From Castor canadensis (taxonomy: Eukaryota; Chordata; Mammalia; Rodentia; Castoridae): a DNA stretch of 64,000 nucleotides. Both the position numbers and the translations under genes were made by a program. Positions 12,287-21,559 of this stretch are shown here, in pieces. Position 1 is the stretch's first letter; each line of letters starts with the position of its first letter. Location of the stretch: contig NC_133401.1 of the NCBI RefSeq assembly GCF_047511655.1, positions 14,726,001 to 14,790,000 on the forward strand. Direction: 5' to 3'. The notes under the pieces are model-generated. The model made no database searches. It was not told the origin of the DNA and saw only the letters and a list, made by a program, of their open reading frames with translations.

Positions 12287-15200
12287 ACTGGGGCTTGAAC
12301 TGGGGCCTCATGCTTGCTAGGCAAGTGCTCTAATTCTTGAGCCACACCCCCAGTCTATTTTTTGAAATCCATTTATTCATTTATTTGAGATAGGGTCTCG
12401 GTCATTTTGCCTGGGGTGACCTCAAACCACAATCCTCCTGCCTCCTCCTTCCAAGTAGCTTCCAAGTATTTCAGGCCTGTGCCACCATTCTTAGCTGTAT
12501 ATTGGTCTCTTAATTGACATTCTTTTCCCTGTGGCTTTTATCCATTTTGAACACCATTAGAAAAGAAATCCCCCAGTAATATATAGGAGGACAGGATGGA
12601 CCACTCACAGATCACAGCCAGCCTGATGGAGTCACTCCTTCTGGAACTGACCATGTTGTAGACCTCACACTGGTACTCCCCATCGTCCTCTCTCCTGACA
12701 GGGTCTATGCTGAGGGTGCTGTTGCCCTCGGACAGTGTCATCCTCTCCGTGAGCCGCAGACTCTGGTTATTGAAGATCCACCGAATGGAGATTCCAGTGT
12801 CATATGACACACAGATCAGGACCACGGATCCCTGCTCTGTGACTGTGGTGTTGGTGGTGGTGTTGATGGAAGGCTTTGTCACCAACTCTGAAGACAAACA
12901 GAGAGGAGGGCCAAATGAGAGAGAGTAGTCTTAACTCAGAGGTCTTAGCCAGCCCTTGGTCCCACAATGGAAGGTGGAGGAACCACAGGAGTTGGCCTGA
13001 TTCTCTGCAGAGGTGGTATGATTCAGGAAATGATTCGTAACTACTGTTGACCCTAGATCACACAGGGTGACTCCTGACTGGACCCCGTCTGTGTCTGCAG
13101 ATTCCACAGCAGGAGCCTCTTCTTAGCCTACATGTGCCAAGTGCCAATACCTCCTCATCAGAAAATTTTCCATTGACTTTTGTGCAACTCTTTGCTAGTG
13201 ATTTCTGTGACTATTAAAAAACCAAGAATCCTCCATAATAAAGTAGCAGGGAAGGTGTTCCCTTTTCATTAAATCCTTTGTCAGGAAATTAAGATGGCCT
13301 AGCTAGTCTTCATGACCTTAACATCTGGAGAAATTCCAAACTAAATAATTTCTGTTTGAAGAGGACTTTTATTTCCTGGCCTGTAGATGAAATATCACAA
13401 TGAAGGAAATCTGTAGAAGTGAATGGTCACAGTATTGACAAAAGGCCAGCACTATTACCCTCCCTGAAAACATACACTCCAGCACTACCCTTTCTCCTGT
13501 CGCAGGGACTCCACCATAAAGCTTCCTGTTCCCCAAGTGGCTGTCACTCATGGTTCTCCATGGTGCATCACAGGTCTACATTCTTATACAGCTGGACTTT
13601 CAGAGCCAGGACACAGCTCAAGAGACATGGCCAAGGCTGGCTCTTTTCTCATTTCCCCGCACCTGACCCATGGAGGCTCTAGCACTGGTTGGCTTCACAA
13701 TTTTGCCAGATTCACAACAGGGCTCTCAGGTACATTCTCCAGCCGACTCCTCCCACTCGAGAGGGACTCAAGAGCAGAGCCCGTCACCAAGTGGGCGAGA
13801 GGCAGAGGCAGGAGCAGAGTTCTATCTGAGGGGTTTCCTCCTTACATTTGAGGAAAAGCAGTATGAGCGTGCTTCAAATTGTGCTCCTCGTAGAGATAAA
13901 GGAGGTAAATGACAACAGCGAGATGACAGAACGGGTTAGTAACACAGAGAAGCTACCTGACCTTAAGGTCCCTTCCTCTCTCTCCCTGAGAAGCCCTTTC
14001 GTAATCTGGGGCTTTGTGGGGTTGGAAGAACTACCTCTCCATAGTCCAGGAAGGACCCCAGATCTGCCATGAGAAACGAGAGAAGCAGGGAAAGGAGAAA
14101 GGCTCAAGGATGGAGCTGGAGGCTCAGGGGAGGCCTGGGATTTGCTAATGACTGTGGACACAGGCTGGGGTGAGCTTCTTCTTGCTCTTTGCACAAAACC
14201 AAAAGACTCCACTCCAGGGCTTGGTGCTACTGTTCCAGGGATCCACTTACCAAGGACTGTAATGTTCTTGACTGTGGTCCTATTGACGCCAGTGGCAGAG
14301 TTGTGGACGAGGCAGGTGTAGGATCCGCTATTATTTGTAGTGATGTTGGGGATAAAGAGCTCTTGTGTGGATGACTGGGGCCACTCATTGAAAAGCCAAG
14401 AATATTGTGCTGTTGGGTTAGAGGCCGCTTGGCAGGAGAGGTTGAGGTTGGTCCCTGCACCGAAATATGAGTCTGAGGGGGATATGATGGGGGAGTCCGG
14501 GCCATCTGGAGCAAACAGAATAAAGCCACATGTGATGTCATCAGAGGGAAAAAGAAGCTGCTGATCTGCAGAAGGCGACAACATCTCTCTGAGCCATGTC
14601 ACCAACCTTGTTTTTAAAAAGTCTCAATCAGAGCTGGGAATACAGCTCAGTGATAGGGCACTTAACCAGCACGCACGAGGCCCTGGGATTCATCCCAGCA
14701 AAATACACAGATTAAAATGTCTCAGCTCTACCGCCTCCCGCTCTGTTCACTGAGCCTGGGTCTCAGACATGCTTTGTCTGTCACAGAAGTAACCCAAGCC
14801 TCTCCAGCCAGGAGCAGCTATTCCCACCTTCCTTTCCTCAAGGCTGGGCTGTCTGGATGGGCCTGGGGCAAGTCAGCATGTCTGACCTGGGTGCCCAGGG
14901 GTGAGGGACTGTGTACTTGGCCCTGAGAGGGACTGAGTGGCTGGGCCTATGGCCCTGTGTATTGGGGCTGGCAGTCAGGGCCATAGAGAAATACAGTTAC
15001 TCACAGAGAACATTCAGGGTGACAGGGTCACTTCGATTGGCACTCACTGGATTCCAGGTTCCACACTCGAAAGGTCCTGTGTCATTCCTTGTGACATTGA
15101 GTAAAGTGAGCGTCCTGTTGCTCTCAGACAGCTTCAGCCTGTCACTCTCTAGAAGGCTGTGACCATTTATCCACCACAGGTAGGTTGTGTCCTGAGTCTC

Positions 15201-18200
15201 AGGCTCACACATTAATGCTACAGAGTCCTCACCCTCCAAGGGGCTGGAGTTGTTGCTTGTGATGAAGGGTTTGGGTAACTCCGCTGTGCAGATAACAGAA
15301 AGAAGATTGCCCTGTGTGGTACCTGTGATGCCTCAAAAGCCCTTTTTCTATCAGAATTAGTCTCTCTCACTTCCCAGCCAACCTGAGTCCTTAAAGAACC
15401 TGGTGGTTTCTTGTTGATGTCTGAGGACCTGGGTGCTCAGAGAACATGGGGCCACCTGAGCTGTGTGTGAGAAGAGCACACTCTCTCAGGTGCGAACTAA
15501 GATACACCACTCATAGGGCATCTCCTGGTCCTCACTGACCCGCTGCCTGCCTGCCATTGGGACCTGAGGGTTCTGAGTCCCTCCAGCTGCACAGACCTCC
15601 CCTGCTCAGCCTGGACTGTGTCCTCTGAGACCTTGTTTTTCAAGGCTGTTGTACAGAAGGGTCTTGATGGACTTCCAGGTGTGTAAACTCCTAGGAGGCC
15701 CCATGGCCTGGCATGTGGACCAGGTGTGTGGGTAGAAGTCATACAAACAGACCAGGAGCAACCCCAGCATTTGGCTGTGATCAGGCTGGGGCCACAGGTT
15801 GCACAATTCTGCTCAGGTGTTTGATATGACTGACATGGGCCAGGAACCCCTAAAAGGTAAAGCACGAGACCAAGGAATGACCTAGAAAAGGGTGAAGGGG
15901 ACAGACAGGTGTGGGAACAGGGATCACGTTCACTCCTTGATCTTTGGTCCCACTACAGAGGGCAGGTGACGGCCCTGAGGCTCTGCCTGCAATGCAGGCG
16001 GATGTTTGCAAATGCAAAACTGGCTGGCCAAACTTGGGGAGAATGAAATGCTGCAAATCAGGACCTCATGCCCCATGTGTATTTGACAGATCTGGGATAG
16101 AAATTTGTGATGCTAAATTTCTTTTGAATGAGAAAATTGTTGTTAATACCCTGTATCTAAGGCCAGTGGAGAGGAATATTTCTTTTTCTCAATGAAATTT
16201 CCCTTATAAGTGAGGAGCCAGCCTTCCTTCCTTCCTTCCTTCCTTCTTCCTTCTTTCCTTCCTTCCTTCTTTTTGGCACTGGGGTTTGAACTCAGGGCTC
16301 CACCTGGAGCCACCCCACCAGCCCTTTTTTGTGATGGGTTTTTTTGAGATAGGGTCTCATGAACTATTTGCCACAGCTGTCCTCAAACTGTGATCCTCCT
16401 GATCTCTGCCTCCCAAGTAGCTAGGATTACAGGCATGAGCCACCAGCACCTGGCTGAGGAAATATATCTTTACAGAGCATGAGACGTCTCAGTCTGACCT
16501 AAGTCCTGCAGATCACATTAGGATCCAAGATAGAAGGTTGATTGAAATCAGCAGCTCTCTGTGTAGAGAGAGCTGTAAGACTTGCTGGAAGACAGAAGGG
16601 TGAGAGGGGAAGTCTGAAGTATTGGTAAATAAAAGGACAAATAAATGGAAAATTCAAATTTGGAGAAGTGCTATATGTCATATTAGTAAATTAGAGAAAG
16701 TCCAGGTCCCCAAATGCTGTGGAGCCTGTCACAGGTGTGTGAAATACATTCTTCCTTTTCTTTTCACTCCAGAAATCACACCTAGAGATTTATCATATTC
16801 CTGCAAATCAGGGAGTGTCTAATTGAAATGACAGTGACTGACACATCTCACCTTGTGGGAGGTCCCAACTTGTGCCACTGGTGTCACTAGGGCACACCCG
16901 TGTGTGATACACAGTAAGTTCATCAGACAACACTGACAGAGGCACCTTCCCCTTGGGGAGGCTCCCAGGAACCCCTGGAGGATTGCGAGTCCCACACTGG
17001 GACCAGGACGGAGTCAGAGCAAGAAGGAATTACTTGACCCTGTCTCTTGGCCTTGGCCTTTTCCATATGTCAGCAGCATGGGAAAAGGGGGCCTGGATGA
17101 GGACACAGTGGAGACTCCTTGAACTTGTAGGACACTGGCTGGTGATGGAGTCTCACATAGGCAGCTGCTCTGACTAATTTCTATTTCTGAGCCCATTTAT
17201 TGCCCAGGATGGTGGGTCTGGCCTCAGGTATTAAGCAGGAAGGAACAGCTCAGTCAGCCATTAGTCTGGGGAAGGTAAGGGAGCAGCAAGCGGGGCAGGC
17301 ACAAGTCCCACCTGGAATGAGGAAGAGAAGGGACAAGGAAGTTTCAGAGAGAGCCATTGCAGTTACAGGGACCAAGAGCCTCCAGGCTGCCTCTAGTGAA
17401 TTTCTGAGAACCTTCCCAATTCCAGGGTCACCATGTGATGTGGCCCCTGGGGTGGCCTTAGGAGCAGGTGGCTGAGGGATGGAACAAGGGTCTCAGCCTC
17501 TGGTAGTGACAGGAGCAAGTGTGGGCAGAACTCTAGGACTCTGCATGCAGGCTCTAGTCTCTGCAGAGCCAGAGGTTCTAGCCATCCAGCCAGCCAGCTA
17601 GCCATCCACTTCTCTCCTACATAACAAAACAATTGACAGTTGGCTGCATGTTAGCCTGTGCTGGTGCAGGGCACAGTGGGGAGTGAGACAGCAAAGTTCT
17701 CTCCTTTACCCTCCAGGGGGAGTGACAGCCAGAGCACCAGGAAACACCACTGCAAGTCCACCCAGGGAGGGAGTGTCTCGGCTGCCTGAGCAGAAAGGCC
17801 CTGACATTCTGTTGAAACAGCTGATTTAGTCCAGAGTAAAAACTGACTAATTGTCCATCTGCTCTCCTTCCCCAGCCCAGACTCCTCCTCCCTCCAAGCT
17901 GCTGAAGCCTGAGATGAAAGCACCTGAGCCACCTGCTCCTCTCTGGGCCCAGACCCCTAATGCGGCCTCCAGGGAGGAGGGGGAGGCTGTGGCTGGAGAT
18001 AGACACCCTGGGCCTCTGATCTGTCACCCATGGTCTGTGAGACCCTGATTCAGCAACTGTATTTCTGTGCCTCAGTTTCCTTTCCACAGGACACATGGCA
18101 AATGGTATCTGGCTAGCACACTGCCTGTGAATTACCCTAGAAATGATCACAGTCACTGAGCTTGGTCTAGAGGAGCCTCACATCAATAGCATCTCCTCCC

Positions 18201-20037
18201 CTCTGGGACACTGGCCTTCCTGTGGAGGCTCACAGCTCATCAGGACATTTGGCTAATGGCCTGGGGCAGCTGTCCACCTGTGCTGTCACACCGAGTCTCA
18301 GGAGAGGGGGATGCCCAAATATCCTTGCCCAGATGTGGCTCTCGTCAGCCCAAATAGGAGGCCAAATTCCAACCCTGGCCTCAAGTTTCCCCAGGTCACC
18401 TGGAGTCAGGAGTCAGAGACAGGGGCTTGGTGCAGGGACTTCCCAGGGCTGAGTTTGTGTGTGAGGATTCCAGGGGGTCCTTAGCCAGACCCTGCCTGAG
18501 TCCTACAGAGTCTTTTCAGGGCCACATTGATGACAGGGCCTGGGACAGACTGAGTTACCCATCAGACCGTCCTCTCTGCAGGGTGGATTCAGGTGAGAAT
18601 TCTGATCTATTGAAGTTTGTCTCCACTGTGTGTGTCCTGCACTCAATGCTCAAACCCCAACTAGGGGACACGATGCAGGAGGAGGTCGGCACAGTGCAGG
18701 CGTGGAGGACTTGTATGTGTGGAGTGGAATCAACCCCACCCAGCACCCAGAGGTCACAGAGAATCACTCACCGTACACGTGGAGCTGCACAGATGCAAGT
18801 TCTTTATGAAGACTTATATTTAAGGTTTGTAGGGTGTAGAATCCCGTGTCATTTTGGGTGACATTCTGGAACAGCAGGGATCCATTGGGGTATATCTTCT
18901 CTCTACCGCTGTACACAGACCCTGGCCTAGTTTCTTGAGTGGCTATCACATACAGTGCAATTTGCTGGTTGTCCATGGCACTTTCCCCTTTGTACCAGTA
19001 ATAACCTTGAAGGTTCTCTGGCAAATTGTGGGCAAGTAGAAGAACATCACTGCCTTCTACAGCATTGGCTGGCACTGATTCAATGGTGAGTTGGGCAGTG
19101 GTGGGCAGGTTCCAGAAGGTTAAAAGTGAGACTAGGAGGGAAGAGAGAGAAATCCATCAATATTAAGACCTAAGTATGCTTGGAAAGATGGAGCCTGGGT
19201 CTTGAGCATCCCTAGCCTGGGTGTGTGTGTGTGTGTGGGTGTGTGTGTGTGTACTCTCCTCTCCTAAAGGGTCGAGGTCAGCAGCGTGACCTCATTCCTT
19301 CACTGCCCCTGACCTTGTCACTTCCTCTGTGTGGAACACTCTTCCCAGATGTCTGCATGGCTCACCCCTCACTGCATTCACATCCCTGCTCACACTCAGC
19401 TGACCCTCCTCCTCTGGAGACCCTGGGTCTTCACTTTCTCACCTCTCCCTGCTCTGTCCCTGTGGCTCTTGTCACTCCCTGACCTCACCTTCTGGGTGTG
19501 CTTGCTGCATGGTTCTCCTGCCACTAGAAGGAGAGCTGTGTGAGGACAGGGCCTGCTCTGGTCTTTGTTGCAGCCCAGTCTGGGGCTGAATGAGCCACGT
19601 TCCCAGGGCCCTGCATGAACAGGGTTTATCTGCCAATTTCTGAAGTTGGTGACTATGAACCATGGTTAACGCCCCTGGGGTGTTTTTATTTGGACAGTCA
19701 CTCTGCCATAGTTGTTAGTAACAATTTTCAAAATGCAGTGGCCAGTGAAGATTAACTTGGAATAAGGAAGAACCGAGGTTCCCTTCCCTGGTCACCAATT
19801 CCAGCTCACTGAATGTCCTGTGGCTGGTCTTCTGCCCCTCTTTTGTGTCCTCTCCCCTCAGGCTCCAAACAGAAGTCCTTGTTCCCTCCTCAGGGTTTTG
19901 TCCTCCCCAGGATACCCCAGCCAGTCTCTGTGATCCCCTCCTCCCACTCACTCCCAGGGAATTGTCCCCTCACCTGAGAGCAGGAGCCCCTGCCAGGGGA
20001 CGCTCACTCTGCAAGGAGGGGCTGAGGGTGGTTCCAT
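3414..20037 (-). CDS. CEACAM1: CEACAM1, complete nine-exon gene (522 aa, ITIM-bearing long form)
   Basis: Exons in transcript order are 20037-19974, 19131-18772, 15283-15005, 14505-14251, 12887-12609, 6813-6687, 5894-5842, 5196-5165 and 3533-3414. They total 1569 nt, or 523 codons including TAA, with no internal stop and consistent phases; human CEACAM1-4L is 526 aa. Residue layout: signal peptide 1-34, cysteine-free IgV N domain 35-141, IgC-like A1 142-235, B 235-320, A2 320-413, transmembrane about 424-450, cytoplasmic tail 451-522. Tyr489 (V-S-Y-S-S-L) and Tyr516 (T-V-Y-L-E-V) are 27 residues apart, as in the family. The protein is a homophilic adhesion and co-inhibitory receptor that recruits SHP-1/SHP-2 (family knowledge). 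All introns are GT-AG. Identity rests on exon lengths, domain order and tail; I could not run an alignment. Confidence 0.95.
3643..3987 (+). pseudogene. retrocopy of a pogo/Tigger-like DDE transcript 3' end
   Basis: The insert carries an open 3' coding end (about 3675-3866) with S-F-K-K-C-C-I-T, the pattern at the C-terminus of pogo/Tigger-family DDE proteins, and an acidic D-S-E-E-Y-E-V-I end. AATAAA lies at 3962-3967 and a poly(A) tract follows. It is flanked by the 15-bp repeat AAACACATAGCTTTG (3628-3642 and 3988-4002), the mark of L1-driven retroposition. It lies antisense in CEACAM1 intron 8. The parent gene is not identified; the pogo assignment rests on one motif. Confidence 0.7.
4222..4334 (-). 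repeat. B1-like SINE
   Basis: 'gacacagggtcttgctacat' to 'attacaggtgtgtaccacca', preceded by a T-run (reversed poly-A). Confidence 0.85.
4484..4580 (-). repeat. ID-like SINE
   Basis: 'gaggcttgaactcaggggct' to 'cttgagccactccaccaact'. Confidence 0.8.
4716..4965 (+). repeat. MIR SINE, split by an ID-like SINE
   Basis: 'aggcactgtactgggtactt' and 'tccattttataggtgat' match the ancient MIR core; the end resumes after the SINE at 4838-4926. In CEACAM1 intron 8. Confidence 0.65.
4838..4926 (+). repeat. ID-like SINE
   Basis: 'gagtggctcaagtggtagaa', 'agttcaaaccccagtgccac' and an A-tail; forward orientation. Confidence 0.88.
5165..5196 (-). CDS. CEACAM1: CEACAM1 exon 8, 32-nt cytoplasmic exon
   Basis: The exon is 32 nt with acceptor TGCTTCTCCAG and donor GTAAGC. 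In the long-form frame it reads [11 protein letters not shown], matching the rodent CEACAM1 tail. In the short-form frame it terminates after five residues. Its length equals that of the human exon. Confidence 0.92.
5842..5894 (-). CDS. CEACAM1: CEACAM1 exon 7, 53-nt alternative cytoplasmic exon
   Basis: The exon is exactly 53 nt, the size of the CEACAM1 exon whose inclusion makes the long tail. Acceptor is TTATTTAG and donor GTAAGT. It encodes [17 protein letters not shown], very close to mammalian CEACAM1. Because 53 is not a multiple of 3, skipping it changes the frame of exon 8 to G-S-G-H-F-stop and yields a short tail without inhibitory motifs. That outcome is predicted here and is the known behaviour of the gene. 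Confidence 0.93.
5895..6686 (-). other. CEACAM1 intron 6
   Basis: 793-bp intron between the TM and 53-nt exons. T-rich around 6240-6305; no exon or clear repeat. Confidence 0.85.
6687..6813 (-). CDS. CEACAM1: CEACAM1 exon 6, transmembrane segment
   Basis: The exon is 127 nt (phase 1 to 2) with acceptor TTCCATGACAG and donor GG|GTATGA. After a short Thr/Ser-rich stalk comes [16 protein letters not shown], continuing as a hydrophobic helix to F-L-F-F and then the stop-transfer R-K-T-S. The G-A-I-A-G-I-V motif is diagnostic of CEACAM transmembrane exons. The 5.8-kb intron upstream is packed with SINEs and old LINE-1. Confidence 0.94.
6814..7778 (-). other. TM-proximal part of CEACAM1 intron 5
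   Basis: Intronic, with an ATTT run near 6855; nothing else recognised before the MIRs. Confidence 0.75.
7779..8165 (+). repeat. two MIR SINEs in tandem
   Basis: First copy about 7779-7970 ('cttactctgtgccaggtcct', 'acaacaaccctgtcaggtgg'). Second copy about 7975-8165 ('cagcagctaacatttatgaa', 'gttgaggaatgtgaggctca'). Confidence 0.7.
8188..8392 (+). repeat. B1-dID-type dimeric SINE
   Basis: 'gctgggcaccagtagctcat', 'aaagccagctagggcaaata' and a right half ending near 'gttccaaccccaatt'. Confidence 0.82.
8393..8662 (+). mobile_element. old LINE-1 ORF2 fragment
   Basis: Reads like the ORF2 linker region ('aacaaaaaattggttgttc', 'gaaaatcaatgaaac', 'aaaccagaagtgaaac'). No long frame. Lies in CEACAM1 intron 5. 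Confidence 0.7.
8663..8748 (-). repeat. ID-like SINE
   Basis: 'agggtttggaatcagggctt' to 'acttcacccagcccc'. Confidence 0.75.
8938..9030 (-). repeat. ID-like SINE
   Basis: 'tgtggtggtactgggatttc' to 'agccacatcaccagccc'. Confidence 0.75.
9085..9848 (+). mobile_element. old LINE-1 3' portion
   Basis: C-terminal ORF2 and 3' UTR phrases ('gaaaattggatattgacgc', 'tgtccatcaatggatgaatg', 'ccaggaataggaagagaaat'). Degenerate; in CEACAM1 intron 5. Confidence 0.75.
9849..10076 (-). repeat. B1-dID-type dimeric SINE
   Basis: 'gtttgaactcaggtctttgt', 'acctccagtccattttgctc' and 'caagtagctaggatacagga'. Confidence 0.85.
10149..10254 (+). repeat. ID-like SINE with long A-tail
   Basis: 'gctgacagagtggctcaaat', 'gagttcaaactccaatgcca' and an A-run of about 27 nt. 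Confidence 0.88.
10469..10656 (+). repeat. B1-dID-type dimeric SINE
   Basis: 'aggtgctggtggctcacacc' to 'gatcaagtcccagtacc'. Confidence 0.87.
10881..10976 (+). repeat. ID-like SINE
   Basis: 'gggctggggacttggctcaa' to 'agttcaaaccccagtattgc'. Confidence 0.85.
11153..11360 (-). repeat. B1-dID-type dimeric SINE
   Basis: 'gggtttgaactcagggcctc', 'atagggtctcttgaactatt' and 'agctaggattacaggcatga'. Confidence 0.87.
12143..12231 (-). repeat. B1-like SINE
   Basis: 'ccagcctgaccttgaactca' to 'gggatgtaccactatatctg'. Confidence 0.75.
12236..12287. repeat. GT-rich microsatellite
   Basis: GTGTG-type units followed by about 17 pure GT units. Confidence 0.92.
12286..12498 (-). repeat. B1-dID-type dimeric SINE
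   Basis: 'ggggcctcatgcttgctagg' to 'aggcctgtgccaccattct', directly after a GT microsatellite. Confidence 0.83.
12609..12887 (-). CDS. CEACAM1: CEACAM1 exon 5, IgC-like A2 domain
   Basis: The exon is 279 nt with acceptor TTTGTCTTCAG and donor T|GTGAGTGG. It encodes E-L-V-T-K-P-S-I-N, then D-T-G-I-S-I-R-W, a CEACAM1 A2 signature, and the cysteine pair L-I-C-V-S-Y and Y-Q-C-E-V-Y-N. Several N-T-T and N-S-T sequons predict glycosylation. This exon has no counterpart in the activating paralogue at 42.9-56.7 kb, and only a decayed copy lies at 62.4 kb. Confidence 0.93.
12888..14250 (-). other. CEACAM1 intron 4
   Basis: Intron between the B and A2 exons. Its A2-proximal part is paralogous to 46060-47500 and 62661-63370. 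No exon inside. Confidence 0.8.
14251..14505 (-). CDS. CEACAM1: CEACAM1 exon 4, IgC-like B domain
   Basis: The exon is 255 nt, the standard B-exon size, with acceptor TTTGCTCCAG and donor G|GTAAGT. It encodes Y-G-P-D-S-P (Tyr split with exon 3), the cysteine pair in L-S-C-Q-A-A-S-N and Y-T-C-L-V-H-N, and the hallmark Q-Y-S-W-L-F-N and Q-E-L-F-I-P-N-I-T. The closing [11 protein letters not shown] matches the end of CEACAM B domains. Confidence 0.95.
14637..14702 (+). repeat. ID-type SINE in CEACAM1 intron 3
   Basis: 'gaatacagctcagtgatagg' to 'cctgggattcatcccagca'. The same insertion is in the activating gene at 48209-48279, so it predates that duplication. Confidence 0.8.
15005..15283 (-). 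CDS. CEACAM1: CEACAM1 exon 3, IgC-like A1 domain
   Basis: The exon is 279 nt (93 codons, phase 1 to 1) with acceptor TCTGCACAG and donor T|GTGAGT. It begins E-L-P-K-P-F-I-T-S. Both Ig cysteines are present (L-M-C-E-P-E-T and F-E-C-G-T-W-N-P), as are Y-L-W-W-I-N and the N-R-T-L-T-L-L / N-D-T-G segments, which carry N-glycosylation sequons. Confidence 0.95.
15284..16270 (-). other. N-distal part of CEACAM1 intron 2
   Basis: Matches 48855-49550 in part. Open frames here (for example 15497-15865) lack any domain and are treated as chance. Confidence 0.75.
16211..16270. repeat. TTCC tetranucleotide tract
   Basis: Repeated TTCC with a few TTCTT interruptions. Confidence 0.93.
16271..16455 (-). 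repeat. B1-dID-type dimeric SINE
   Basis: 'ggcactggggtttgaactca' to 'gccaccagcacctggct', next to a TTCC tract. Confidence 0.86.
16480..18771 (-). repeat. CEACAM intron-2 block, copy 1
   Basis: Intronic DNA downstream of the CEACAM1 N exon, homologous to 52960-55417 and partly to 24350-24795 plus 28971-29835 and 60968-61385. No exon seen inside. Shared phrases include 'ggacatttggctaatggcct' and 'cactcaatgctcaaacccca'. Confidence 0.85.
18772..19131 (-). CDS. CEACAM1: CEACAM1 exon 2, IgV-like N domain
   Basis: The exon is 360 nt, the canonical CEACAM N-exon size, with acceptor CCTCCTAG and donor G|GTGAGTG. It encodes the end of the signal peptide and an IgV fold without the usual disulfide. 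Family motifs are [14 protein letters not shown] and [14 protein letters not shown]. The GFCC'C'' face of this domain mediates homophilic contact and is the bacterial adhesin target in primates (family knowledge). Tyr of W-Y-K-G is kept, while the human Phe29 position reads Gln. Confidence 0.95.
19218..19253. repeat. GT microsatellite in CEACAM1 intron 1
   Basis: GT units with one GG interruption. The matching intron of the remnant gene has a tract at 30285-30343, and that of the activating gene a short one at about 55.89 kb. Confidence 0.92.
19974..20037 (-). CDS. CEACAM1: CEACAM1 exon 1 (leader, ATG)
   Basis: The 64-nt coding part runs from ATG at 20037 to donor GTGAGG. It encodes M-E-P-P-S-A-P-P and then the family core W-Q-G-L-L-L-S. 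The codon split by the intron gives Val22, followed by [12 protein letters not shown] in exon 2, so cleavage before Gln35 is expected as in human CEACAMs. Start choice: the length equals the family leader, and the context ACACCATGG is a good Kozak sequence. Confidence 0.93.
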
Positions 20038-20300
20038 GGTGTCTGCTAACTGTCTTCTGTGGAGCAGAGCTTTGACTTCAGAACCGCTCCCTCAGCTGCT
20101 CAGGGTGTCAGCTCCGCTCTTCTTCCTCCCTCTGAGCTGAGCCTCCTCCCAGGGCAGGAGTTCTTCCCAGAATCACGTGGGCTGGGGGCGGGGCCTGCGT
20201 CCAGTAAGCTTCGGTCCCGCCTCTGGTTCTTCCTTTCCTCTATGCTCTGTTTCAGTATCTCAGAGCACACTTTTGAGACGCAAGACTGGTGGATTTTCCT
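20038..20300 (-). promoter_or_regulatory. CEACAM1: CEACAM1 proximal promoter with E-box and GC box
   Basis: Upstream of the ATG lie a palindromic E-box CACGTG at 20174-20179 and a GC box GGGGCGGGGC within 20184-20194, about 140-160 bp from the start codon. No TATA box is evident. Human CEACAM1 and CEA promoters are TATA-less and use USF at an E-box and Sp1-type sites (family knowledge). At the aligned place before the other two leaders (about 31.28 and 56.86 kb) the E-box reads CACATG and the GC box is absent. Confidence 0.6.
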
Positions 20301-21559
20301 GTCTCCTGAGAGAATAACCAGTGTGAAACTCAGTTGCATGCTGTCTGTGGGACTGTGAGTTCCACAGAGGAGCTGTGGTCCCCAAATCCAGGGGAGTGTT
20401 TTCCTTTGTAACCTGAACAGTCAGTCATCCCTGTGTTCTCTAAAGCACTGGAAAGGTAGAATTGACCCAAGCAGGAAGGTGACAGATGAGGCTCTGGGGG
20501 CAGGAAAGGGGCCAGCTGAATGATGACTGTTGAGGGGGACCTGTCCTCTATCTTCATGTCACCATTCTGGTCTGGTGGAGGATCTAGGGACAGAGACCTA
20601 AGAGCAGTTGCCTCAGAAGGAGCTCCAGGTGCTGGGTGTGTACCTTCAGATTACCTGTGTGTCCTGGAAGAGAGGACTGTGGTGGTTGGTGAGAATTTGG
20701 GTGGCCATCGGCTCCATGTCCTCATGGGGAGTTGTCCGGGGGGAGTCTTCCTCTCTCTGTGTGGGCTGAGCTGTGATTCAGTTCTGTCCGTGACCTCTCT
20801 GACTGTTCTGAGTGGACTCTGTCCTCTGCCCAACTGACTCTTCTGGGGTCACCCTGCTTTCCTCGTGGGTGATGCCAGGAGGGAGGGGGCTGCACAGGGA
20901 TACCTGGCGGAGCAGAGTCCCCAGGGCCCAGGAATGAACAGGCAGGACAGGGCACACACGTGGGAGGGACCCAGTAGAGTCTGTTGGAGCAAGGGATGGA
21001 AGTCAGGCTGCATCTCCCCTTGCTGAGTTAAAGCCAAGTTCATGTCTCAGGGATTTACTTTGCTGAGTGTTGCCTGTGTGCTCTGACGTCGCCCCCTGGA
21101 GGTCATCAGGAGACCTGCAGTCAGTGGCCAGGCTCCAACTGGTGTGAGCTGCCCTGACTCCTGGTCAAGGATGGGATCTGACCTGCAGACTGCAGGGCCC
21201 ATCATCCTGGGTCCTGTTTACTGTGGCTCCCCAGGGTGCCTGACTCCATCCGGTGCTGGGCGAGTCTAGCAGAGGATGAGAGTGGACCCCCGGACTTCTG
21301 GTCTGGAGTCGGGAGAACTGTGGACCCAGGGTTGAGCAGACTCAAGAAGACTCACCTGCTCCTGAGGTTTCAAAGGGAAGTCTCTTGAGACTTAAGGGAG
21401 AGGGTGCTGGCTTTAGGGGCACCATGAGCTCTTGGCAAGTCAGTCTCTTGTCTCTAAATCCTTGGATCTCTTTGCCCAAAATGTCCTGAGGGGTCTGCAA
21501 ATTGGTATTAAGATTATCTGACCAGAGTGGATGTTTTATAAATCTTCCCTAAGGACTTT

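Noticed and set aside
16211-16270. Repeated short units checked as a CRISPR-like or satellite array
   Set aside because: Plain tetranucleotide microsatellite; no spacers.
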